Made by a program: the position numbers and the translations under genes. The notes beneath the pieces were generated by a model. The model worked only from the letters and a program-made list of their open reading frames with translations, did not search any database and had not been told where the DNA came from. Of a stretch of 64,000 nucleotides of DNA, positions 9,744-20,700 are shown piece by piece. The stretch is from CALLCD01 sp039196965 (GTDB lineage Bacteria; Pseudomonadota; Alphaproteobacteria; Caulobacterales; Hyphomonadaceae), in the NCBI GenBank assembly GCA_039196965.1, contig JBCCUK010000007.1, forward strand, positions 62,001 to 126,000, in the 5' to 3' direction. The first letter of the stretch is position 1, and each line of letters begins with the position of its first letter.

Positions 9744-11312
9744 CTAGTCCACCGCCCGCTTGCATGTCGTCTTTTCTAGCGCAGTCTTGATTTCACGCAT
9801 CGACTTACGACTCACAGCCACCAAATCTCCATTCATCATAAGCAACTCGCCGGCTCCCGATGGCTTGCGGCGTAGAGCGCTGACATGGACGAGATTTGCA
9901 ATATGCGACCGGTGGACCCGCTGAAAGCTTCGTGGGAGCCTGGTTTCGAGAGAACGTAAACTGTCGTGCTCCAGATGCTTGCTCTTGTCTGTCCGAACAA
10001 TCTCGACATAGTCGCCAGCACCGGAGATATGAGAGATGTCGTCAAGCTCGACAAACTCTGTTGATCCTGCGCGTCGTATTTCCATCCGCCGTAGATCTTG
10101 CAAGGCATCCATATCACTTGCAGCATCGTTAAGACCGTCCGCCACGGTAACAGCCGGACGATCACTCAAGTCTCGATCATCCTTATGATGCAGCTGTTCA
10201 CGATTGCTGTAAATGCTGTTTATTGCAGCGACTGTCAGAAGTATCGCCGCCATGTAAAAAATACCGGTGTCCAGAAGATCAGCGGGCAAAATCCAGTCAG
10301 CTGCCAGCGTTGCTACAAGCAACCAGCCATAGATCCACCCACGATCATCTCCGGCGATAGCCTTGAAGGACGAAAGACTTGCTGCGGTAAGTAAGATCAC
10401 CCGGAATGCTGATCCCGATCGGTCATCCATATCCTGAAACTGCATTGCAAAACCGATTGCGATGATTGCTGTAGCGGCAAGAATAAACCGCGGTCTCGAA
10501 AAGCGGATATTATAAACAACATATCCAAGGACCATTAGGCCAACCGACAGTGTTAAACCGAAAATAGCGGTCAATCGGATATCGTGTATGGGATAAATAT
10601 AGGGGACAAAGCCGCGCATCGTCTCGACAAGCAGTTGAAGCGAAATCATCCCCGCAAGTACAGCGAAAAATATGGACCGTACACGATCAAATCCCATTAT
10701 GGCCTGAAAACTGAAGTAAGCGAGTGCCAGCCCAAAGATGCCAAGAGTGAACGCAGCCGGCAGATAGCGCCGCATCAGAAAAGTATACTGACCATTATAT
10801 TCCCAGAACCATATCTCCCGTAGCGGATTACTTCGTCTGATGAGCCTTTTCTGACTCGAGAGCAGTATGGCGACTTCGTTTTCGCCGGGAACGAGCATTT
10901 CGGCAGGGACAAAAATGGTTGCGTCGACCAGACCTGCCACCTCGCCCTCCAATGAGGCAGCAGGTCGACCCGTAGCTCCGAGATAGGTTCCGTTAAGGTA
11001 ATAGGCTCGTGACGATACGCCTACGGTTTCGAGCGCAACTTCGGTATCCCAGGTCGCGGGCATAATCAGTTTTTTGCCGACCCAGAGCAGACCGTTGTTC
11101 GGCTCCACGTCGAGGAGTTTTGTAATCTTGCACTCAGGATCGTCAAAATCGGGTGGTGAAAGGGCATCCGGTGCACCGATAGACCGGGCGGGACAAACGC
11201 GAACAACTCCCCCATCGGCGGCATGCAATCCATCGTACACGCCCTTCGCCGAGGCCTCTTTATCTATCAGGCCAAGGAGCACAACACAGACTAAAATGAT
11301 CCTCACCAGCAT
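9744..11312 (-). CDS. Membrane-bound LytTR-family transcriptional regulator
   Basis: 522 residues. A signal peptide (about residues 1-22, ending EASA) precedes an extracytoplasmic region of roughly 150 residues resembling the 7TM-DISM sensory fold (strands around YYLNGTYLG and VPGENEVAILLSS). About seven hydrophobic segments follow between residues 185 and 370, then a linker and a C-terminal LytTR DNA-binding domain with FVELDDISHISGAGDYVEIV, the LRSLETRLP helix and RSFQRVHRSHIANL, the family hallmark. The arrangement suggests a regulator tethered to the inner membrane and responding to an external or envelope signal without a kinase. It diverges from the giant adhesin gene across 450 bp that contain a LytTR-type direct repeat. 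Confidence 0.85.
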   Translation of the reverse strand: MLVRIILVCVVLLGLIDKEASAKGVYDGLHAADGGVVRVCPARSIGAPDALSPPDFDDPECKITKLLDVEPNNGLLWVGKKLIMPATWDTEVALETVGVSSRAYYLNGTYLGATGRPAASLEGEVAGLVDATIFVPAEMLVPGENEVAILLSSQKRLIRRSNPLREIWFWEYNGQYTFLMRRYLPAAFTLGIFGLALAYFSFQAIMGFDRVRSIFFAVLAGMISLQLLVETMRGFVPYIYPIHDIRLTAIFGLTLSVGLMVLGYVVYNIRFSRPRFILAATAIIAIGFAMQFQDMDDRSGSAFRVILLTAASLSSFKAIAGDDRGWIYGWLLVATLAADWILPADLLDTGIFYMAAILLTVAAINSIYSNREQLHHKDDRDLSDRPAVTVADGLNDAASDMDALQDLRRMEIRRAGSTEFVELDDISHISGAGDYVEIVRTDKSKHLEHDSLRSLETRLPRSFQRVHRSHIANLVHVSALRRKPSGAGELLMMNGDLVAVSRKSMREIKTALEKTTCKRAVD

Positions 11313-11762
11313 AACTTTATGCTAGAGTGCCATTATGTAGTCAGCAAGGACTGACAAGCCAATCGGTAATAAAGTGAACTCGTTCGCCTAACGGGAGAAC
11401 AGAAGTTTTAGACAATAGCGTGCCGATGCCATTCGGCGAAAAAAAACGACCATTCGTCGAAAGCGAGCCGTCAGTTCAAGCCGCTCTGTTCCCGCTTCGT
11501 TAACCATTAGCTAAGCTCTGTAGATGGATCGCTTCGATCCTCAGAGGGGTAGGTTTGCGTTTAACTTCTGACCGTCAGGCGGGCGTGAGGGAGCACACGA
11601 GCTCTTTTTATAAACGTCATTGCGCTCGTGATCACGGGCCGGCAGACACAGTTTGTCCAAGCTATCTCTCGGTAGGTCATGTCCAATCGGTTGGACGCAC
11701 AATTCCCGACATTCCCCAACAGCAGCTCGAACGGCAGGCAGAACACTCGCACAGGTAATCTC
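11313..11762. promoter_or_regulatory. Divergent control region between the LytTR regulator and the giant adhesin
   Basis: About 450 bp without a supported gene. It is richer in A/T runs than its flanks and contains the 13-bp direct repeat annotated separately, plus AGGT-type sequence ahead of the likely adhesin start at 11763. Promoters for both divergent genes must lie here, but I cannot place -10/-35 elements with confidence. Confidence 0.5.
11429..11462 (+). promoter_or_regulatory. Putative LytTR operator: 13-bp direct repeat, 21-bp period
   Basis: CCATTCGGCGAAA (11429-11441) and CCATTCGTCGAAA (11450-11462) differ at one base and start 21 bp apart, two helical turns. LytTR-family proteins typically bind two direct ~9-bp repeats on one face of the helix with this period, and the 9-mer CCATTCGTC is one base from the Pseudomonas AlgR core CCGTTCGTC as I remember it. 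A weaker related 9-mer, TCGTTCGCC, begins at 11380. The pair is about 117 bp from the regulator's start and 300 bp from the adhesin's, so it could serve autoregulation, adhesin control or both. Confidence 0.6.
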
Positions 11763-14700
11763 ATGAGTACAACTTTCAGCTTTGGCGACCTCATTTTCAT
11801 TGGTGACGAAGAATCCGTTTTCGGGCTCGACTTCGATCCCATAGAAGCGGTTATCCCACTTACTTTTAGCTTTACCACCGGCTTCGACATTGGCGGTGAG
11901 TTGGGCCGGGTTGAGGTTATTCCCGGTTTTACAATTCGCATTCCCTTTCTGCCGGATATCCGCGTTCCTCCTCTCGTAATTGATTTTGACACCGAACTCT
12001 CCGCGGAAGCGAGCCTGTCTGGAGAATTTGGAGTAGAGCTTGGTTTCAATGTTGATCTGGGCAGTATTGAAAGCGAGTTCGAATTCGATGCCCTGGGCGC
12101 GGCGTTCAATGGCTTCCGTGGTCAGTCCGGCGCTCTGTCTCAGTTTGTAAGCGATGCCGATCCGGTCATAACGACCGGTGAGTTCGAGACGTCCACTCCC
12201 GAAGCCAACGCGTTTCTCGAAGCTGTTCTGGAGTTTGCCTTTACGCTGGATGTTGAAGGACGTCTGTTTGGCCAGAACTTCCTAGGCGGTCTACTCGAAG
12301 ATATCAGCTTCGACTCGACTGATAGCGCTCTGCTCGATGAGATCTTGAGCGGCCTCGCGCCGATTGTGGCAGAGGATGATGACGGAAACGAGATCATCGA
12401 TCCTGATACGATGGAACCTGTTCTTGAGCAGGAAGCCGGGCGTTTGACCCTCGTTGCGGCCGGTACTGACGGTCTTCAGATTATAGAGAACCCCTCACCA
12501 TTTGTTCTAAACGACATTCTCGGTCTTGGCGTTGAGGATCCATTGGTTGAGGTCGACCTGACCGATCTCACCTTTAACGCCGTTATTGATCCTTTTACCG
12601 CGCGGCTTTTCATTTTTACCGACAATATTTCTTTCAATGGAAACGGGCTCGGCTCCGGCAATGTGCCGCCTTTTAACATTGATGTTGGTGAGTTCTTCTT
12701 CGGTGTGCCAGACATCGCCGATGAGGGCGTGTTGCAGCCTCTGGGCACGGTTACGAGCGACGCTTCCGAAGTGTTCGCCCAGCTCGGTTTTGATGTCGAT
12801 ATCCCAGTCGCCCTGGCGCTCAACGTTCTCACTTTCGGCGCGATCCCCACCGGTACGGGCTTCAACGCGTCCCTTCTCGATGGTTTGATCGACCTCGACG
12901 TTGATCTTCTCGACATCGATGCCGGTCCAAATCTCAGCCTCACCCAGGAGCTTGAGCTTTCGCCAAATGATCTGATGCTGACGCTAGATTTCACAGACCT
13001 GGCAGGCATGCCTGTCATGGTGGATGCGCTAACGCGCGATCCCGTGACCGGAGAGATCACCGAGACATTCACCGACGTTACGAGCATAACGGTACCCTTC
13101 GATGAATTTCCCGAGCTCAATATCAGTGACGCGGTTATAGCGACACCGACCTTCTCGCTCGCTCCGACCCTGGACAATCTTACATCTGTTGATCTCGGCC
13201 TGTTCGTTGATTTCGTTGTGGGCGGGTTGGAAGCCGCCCTGAACAATCCGATCAATCTCGGACCCGATACACTGTTGGAGATCGATGTAGCGATTTTTGA
13301 AGAGAGCTTCGACGGCGAAGACCTCAACGATCTCGTCAACGGACTTTTCAACATCGATCTCGAAGAACAGATCAATGATGTTCTGCGGGATATCGGTATC
13401 AATGATGATGTCTTCGCGACAGACGGGGTCCTCCGTATCCCGGTTTTCAATAATGATGCCTTAGCGCTATCTAATTTCAGCAGCCCGATAGGGGGTGATC
13501 CCTTCGTCTTTGATATCGAGCAATCCGGTCGCAATGGTGGGTTCACGGGTATAGACGATGGCGTCAACACCAATGCGCCGCAGGTGACCCGCGATGATAC
13601 TTTCGTAGTTCCGAATCTTGGTTTGGGCATCACCGAAGATGGCTTCGTCACGCTCACCAACGAACAGCTGACCGCTAACGATTTCGACCTCGACGCGTTC
13701 GATAAACTCACTGTCGTAGAGATTCTCGACACCGTTGTTGCAAATATTCTCAATCAGGATGGTGATATTGTCGCGACTGAATTAATCGACGGGTCGAGCT
13801 TGATTTTCCTGAATGAGGATGGGTCTCTGACGATTGACGCAGATGGGACGCTTGACTTTCTCGCACAGCCGCCGGAAGGGGCTAACTCCGTCGAGTTCGT
13901 GGCGACCCAAGTTGTTGAAGATGCAGTCGGAAATGTTGGTGTCGGTGAAATTGCATTTATTGTAACAGGCACTAATGACGATCCCGTAGCGTTTGATGAC
14001 GCATTTGCATCAGCCGCTGGAGCATCCTTTGCAGGAACCGGCGGAGCCGAGACGTTCACATTCTCGGGCCTAATCGACAATGATTTCGACATTGATGACA
14101 GTGCGTTCGATCTGGACGGCAACCGGACCCTTTTTGCCGAGGATCCCAATATCCCAGGAAGCCTATTGAACGTTCCGGGAACAAACCTCGCCATTGCAGA
14201 AGATGATAATGACACAGGGACATTCGGAGCACCGGATGTAGACCCAGATATCGTGACTGATCAGGGTGGGCGGATTGACTTCACGGAGTCGTTTACCAGT
14301 GACGAGTTCAACTATACGCCGCCCACGGGACCACTTACACTTTTGGACGGCTCAACCGTAGCAGATCTTGCATCTCTCGATGCTGATGACGTGTTCGTTG
14401 ATACGTTTACATATACACTCGAAGACTTCTTCGGGGGCTTTGACACGGCTACAGCAACAATTGTCTTCTTCGGCACCGAGGAAGCTGTTGTTGGCTCTGG
14501 CATATTCGAAGCGACCAATCCGCTGATCTTCCTGCCCGAGGATCAGTTGCTATTTGAAGATGGCGACTTCGGGCAGTTAATTTTTGTTCCCGGTGCTGAC
14601 CCCTCCGGCAATACCACGAACGATGGTACCACTGACTTCGAGCTGACGTTTGATAGTACGGAGATCCTTATCACGACACCGGACAGTCTGACCGGTGCAA

Positions 14701-17700
14701 CGTCTAGCACCGACGATACAACCGACATTACAACGATCAGCTTCAGCCTCGACGATGGCGCGTTCGGCTTGCCAATAAACTTTCGAGCACAAGCGCTTGA
14801 TGACGGCGTCGTCGAGATTATGGATTCAACGGACGTTACACTCACAGCAGTCACAACAGATGCAGATGACGGATCGCCGTTTTTGCCTAATGGTTCCAAT
14901 GCACCTGGGCTCTCTGAAACCGTTCAGGTCGAGATTAGTGAACCTCCGGCGATTATCGTGTCCGAAACGGAGGTCACCGTTGGGGAGGATGGAACAACCG
15001 CCACCTTCACCGTGGGACTAAATCAGGCACCTGCTGCTGGTACGACAGTACTTGTCGCGCTGTTCACAGACAATGATGCGGAATTCGTCATATCCGCGCC
15101 AGGAATGGCCCCCGCGGGCGGTTTGGGACTGACCTTTGACGACACGTTCGATCCCGCAGATCCGAGCGATTTCGTTACTGTAACGGTCAGCGTAGAAGAT
15201 GATCTGCTTCTGGAAGGCACTGAATTTGGCCAGATCAGCATCGTTGTTGATACTATGGTATCTACCGATAGAGCTTTTGATGAAGCCGATGCCGAGTCCA
15301 TCTCCGTGCGGGTTGAGGACGACGAGAATCAGGCTCCTATCGGTGTGGCTGATCCAAACGTCGAAACCACAATCACATTCGATGCGGACGGCAACTCCAT
15401 CGTCACCTCCACGCCAACGGTTGATATTTCGGTCGATGAGGATGGTGGTCCGATTATGATCGATGTCCTCGCAAACGACTTCGACCCCGATACTGGCGAC
15501 AACTCAACGCTATCGATTGCAACGATGGACGCTGACGGCAATGACATATCGCCAACGGCCGACAATGGTACCGTAACGGTCAATGCAGACGGCACGCTGA
15601 ACTATACGCCGAATGCGAACTTTAACGGCGTCGACGTCATCACCTATGCGATCACCGATGGCGGGTTTAACCCCGATGGGTCCGCAACCATTACAAGTGG
15701 CATTCCCGTGCTCGTCACGGTGAACGCCGTGAACGATGCGCCCACGCTTGCCAATGACACGTTCACCTTCGTTGAGGACGAGAACCCGACAATTGATATT
15801 GCTGCGCTCATTGATGATGTCGATGGCGAGACCGAGTTCAGCCTCGTAAGCGTTACAAACTCAAACCTCGCCGGTGTGGTTGAAATTGACCCGGCGACTG
15901 GTGATCCGCTCGATGGAACCGGCATATTCAGGTTCGATTTCATCGAGAACTTTTTCAACGCAACGAATACAGAAGAGGATCCATTAACTGGCCTGACCAA
16001 TCGGCTTGATGACGCCGTTCAGATTACTGGCAGCGACACTGTTACCGCGACGTTTGTCTTCGCGGATGCGGCAGGTGCTGAGACGACTGCCACATTTACC
16101 TTCTTGATCACTCCGGTAAATGACGCGCCCGTCGCCACGCAGATCGCTACAGCAACGACAGCAGAAGAGGTCGCGATCACATTCGACGATCAGGATCTGA
16201 TCGATAATATTGATGGCATTCTCAATAACGGGGTTGAGGTGGAAGATGTCGATGACGATGTGCCCGATGCGATCTCGATCACCGATGTGGCGGCCGTTCC
16301 GCAGATTACGGTTGACGGTGTAACTGGAAGCGCCGGAACGGCCGTGTTTGCGTCGGAGGGTGGCGAGCTTGTTGAAACTGTGCGCCCCGTTTTTGATGAT
16401 GCAGGGAACATTATCGACATAGCTACCGGATCGCCTGTGTTCGTACCGGAGGGCGATATTGTCTTCACGCCGTCAGGAGACCTCGTGGATTCTCTTGGTG
16501 TCGGGGAGTCCGCCACCGCCACCATTCTATTCACTTTCACCGACGATGCGGCGGCTGAAGGCGTTGGTCAGATCGATGTTCTTATAACGGGAGTGAACGA
16601 CGCTCCTGAAGCGGAAGATGCGACCTTTGCGACCTTGTTATCCGGTGCTTTGCCATCGCCTGTCGCAACCCCAATTTCGCCCTTCGCGCCAACCGACACA
16701 TTCGACCTCAGCGCGTTCGGCACCGACGTCGATGGCGATGACCTGACTTTCTCTCTGGTTGAAGGCTTTTCTGGCGATCTGGATGGATACGAAGTTTCGG
16801 TCAACAGCGATGGTACTTTCTCAATCACTGCGCCGCCATTCACGGATCTGCCATCGGGCACTGGCCTTGCCGATACGTTCGAGTTCCAGGTGGAAGACCC
16901 GTTTGGTGCGACAGATACTGCGCTGGTCGCCGTAACCTTCTTTGACAACCTCACACTGATACCCCCTTTTGGCGGTTCCGCACCCGGCATCACTGTTTCG
17001 GCCTCCGGAACAGTAACCACTGACAATGGCAATGAAGTCAATCTTGTTATCGCGGAGGGTGCCGTCGCTCCGATTGTGGTCGGACTAACTGATGTGCTGG
17101 CGCAGGGCGAAACCGTTACGCTTGTCGTCACAGTTAGCGATCCGTCAGCGGATGATCCGGCCGAAGCAGGCGCTGTTACTTCACTTCTGACATTCACCGA
17201 CATCGATCAGTCGGCGCGGCTCGTAGACATCGAAGCCTTCCAGGATGGACTGATCGAAGATCCTGAATTCGTAACCATCACGGTATCGGTGGTAGACGAC
17301 ATGTCCGAGGCCCGTTTTGGCAATGTCGCCGACATCACGCGCGATGCTGAAATCGTCGATGCCGGTTCGATCATTGTCTCCGATCCATTCCTGTCCATCA
17401 CAGAAGGCGACAATGCAGAGTTCACCCTTGCGCTCGGCACAATACCGACAGGCGACGTCGTCCTCGATATCACGCCGCTCGAAGCGGATAGTCCGTTCAG
17501 CTCGACACAGATAACGTTCGAATCTGGTGATGCCGGACCACAGACAGTCACGCTGACCACGATTGATGACGACGTGATTGAGAGCCTCGAATTCGCAAGC
17601 CTTCTCATCTCGGTCAATGACGATCTGACAATGGACTCGCGTTTCGCCGATGACGGATTGATCGTTGATCTTGAAAATCCGATGGAAATGATTCCGGACA

Positions 17701-20700
17701 CGGAATTTGCGCGGGATGAAGCTGTCGTTGTCGCCATCGCCGATAATGACCTTCCTGGTCTCGAACTCTCGCTCAGCGCCGATGCCGTAGCTGAGGGAGA
17801 CAGCGTCATCGCAACGGTCACCCGGATTGGGCCGTTTGATGAAGCGGTAGATGTTAATCTGGCCACCCTGCTACCAGGCGATTTGGAATTTTCGGGAGGG
17901 GCAGTAACGACACCTGCAACTGGCTTCCCATTCCTGAGCATTCCTGCGGGCGAAGTATCAGCTCAATTCACGATCACTGCCCTCGCAGATGGCGTATTGG
18001 AACCGAATGATGAGATCGCAACGATTGTTGTAGCAGGTCCAGGCGGGGCACCGCTTGCCGATACGGCTCTCCTTACCATTTCCGACAATGGGGTCGTATT
18101 CCCGACTTTAAGTATCGCAATCGATCCTGCATCAATCTCCGAAGCATCTGGGGTTGCAACGGGAACCGTCACTCTAAGTGAACCTCTCACTGACGATCTA
18201 GAAGTAACTCTTATCAGCAGCGATACCGGTGAAGCATTAGTGACCGATATCGTGATCATCGCTGCGGGCGATACAGAGGCAACCTTCTTCATTGCGGCTG
18301 TCGACGATGCAGTTGTCGACGGCGATCAGACCGTGACGATAACGGCATCTGGAGACGGTGTCGTATCCGGCTCAGCTATGCTCACAGTCACCGATGATGA
18401 CGGCGTCGATCTGCCCGATCTCAATATCGTTCTGCAGATGGATAACGTCGGCGAGGGCGACGGTGCTGGGGCAAGCGGTGGTACGGTTACGATTGATAGT
18501 CCCCTTGCTGATGATTTAGTCGTGACGCTCGCGAGCAGTGATGACACGGAAGCCGTTGCCACACCATCGATGGTCACAATCACGGCCGGCCAGACAGAAG
18601 CTGCATTCGATATCGACGCGATCGAAGATGCAATCGTCGACGGCAACCAGACGATCCAGATTACTGCGTCGGCGACCGGGTTTGATAGCGCATCGGTAGA
18701 TCTAACGGTCAACGATAACGACGTTGTCGATGCGCCAAGCCTGATCGTCACAACGACCGCGGACACAATCGATAATACGGACGGTGTGACCTCCCTTCGC
18801 GAGGCCATCGCCTTCGCAAACTCCAACGCCGATACAAGCGCGATTACTTTCGCGGCTGGCACTGGTGAGGCATTCGAAAATGGCGGCACGATTGTTCTCG
18901 ACGCAAGTCTTGGTCGTCTCATAACCAACCAAAGCACGTCCATTGATGGTGACGTAAATGATGACGGCATTTTTGATGTGACACTGGACGGCAGCAATCT
19001 GTCCGATCTCGTGCTGGAAGTTCAGAGTTTTAATGGTCCTTTGCCGGTAATGTTGGAGGGACTGCGCATCACTGGTGGCGACTCCACGGGGGCAGCTACA
19101 CCGACAGCCGGTGGCCTTCTCTTCGGCAATGCTAATGGTTCCGTCATCAATAGTGAGTTTTCCGGAAACGTGGGTGGCACGGGCGGGGGCCTAGCCGTTG
19201 TCGGACTCGATGACAGTGCGACGGTTACGCTCTCTAACGTTGATATCTTTGACAATGACGCAACCGTTTCAGGCGGTGGATTGTTCATTTCAGCCGTCGG
19301 TACGGGAGGCGAAGTCAATGCGAGCGACCTCGTTATTCAAGGCAATAACAGCGGCGGTGATGGTGGCGGATTGGCGCTTGAACAAACGAGCGGATTTCTG
19401 GATGTCTCGATTGATGTTGCGTCAATCGGTCAGAACGGCGCTGATACTGGCGGGGGCGGGATCTCCATCACTGGTGGAGAGTTAAGTCTCACCAATGCAA
19501 CGCTCAGCGGCAATTTCACCGCCATGGGTGACGGTGGCGGCATCGCCAATAGTGGGGGCATCCTCGAAGCAGTGAACACGACGATTGTTGCGAATTCCGC
19601 CTTCAATGGAGTCGGCGGCGGAATAGCGCTCGCAGGCGGCGAGGCCTCGTTGGCAAATAGCACCATAACAGGAAACTTCGCTGTCAATGGCGGTGGCGGT
19701 GTGAGCGATACGACGAATTCAAATGACCTCATGTTCAACAATTCGATCGTGCTCGGCAATGATGCCACGACTGATAACGATTTGCAGATACCTGGCTCTT
19801 TTGGTGCACTCGGTTCGATCCTCGGTACAAGCCTCTTCACAGGTAGCGGTACAGTAAACGATCCGGCTGTGATAGTGGATCTTGGTGACGACGGTGCAGC
19901 GCTCGCCAGTCAGGTTTTCGCTGACACGGTCAATTTCCTGGACCTGAATGGCGACGGTGTGCAGGATTCAGGTGAAGTCGCCTTCGACGCAGATGTGCTC
20001 GGCGGTGTTCTCGCTGATAATGGAGGCCTGCTAGATACAGTTGCGCTGCTCGCCAGCACGGCCAACCCAGCCCTTGATGCAGGTCTAGACAGCAATATCG
20101 ATCAGAGTTTCGATGCGCGTGGCACAGGTTTCGACCGCATTGTCGATCAAACAGATGTGGCCAACAACGGCGATAATACTGTCGATCTCGGTGCCTTCGA
20201 ACTACAGGATCAAGCCGTCGATCCTTTGCTGGCACCGGAGATCATCAGCGCTGAAGCTATCGATGTTGTCGAGAACCAGACGGTTGTCATCGATATTGAG
20301 GCATCCGACGATATCGACACCGAGGGGGCTGGTCTTACCTTCAGCTTCACCACAACGAATGGCGGTGTTGACAATGATCAATTCTCGCTCGACCCTGACA
20401 CTGGTGTTCTGGCATTCAATGCTGCGCCCGATTTTGAAAATCCTGGCGATGACAATGGCGATAATGATTATGATGTCGAAGTTACCGTCACCGATAGTGA
20501 CGGCCTGACGGACACGCAGAACATAGTCGTTACCGTAATCAACGAAGCGGCAGTGCTCTCACTTGCAATCGATCCCAATACCATCTCCGAAAATGGTGGC
20601 GAAGCAACTGCCACGCTGACCAGAACCGGTGACACCTCCGGGGCATTGCTCGTAACGCTGGCGTCGGACATGATCGACGAAGCCACGGTTCCAACAGATG

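Noticed and set aside
12440..12480. VAAG sequence in the adhesin N-terminus as a LapG-type cleavage site
   Set aside because: The residue before AAG is Val, and no other retention-module features or LapD/LapG genes are seen.
12476..13753. 425-residue minus-strand ORF (and other long Ser/Arg-rich minus-strand ORFs) inside the adhesin gene
   Set aside because: Low-complexity shadow of the Asp/Thr/Val-rich coding strand; no domain or ribosome-binding support.
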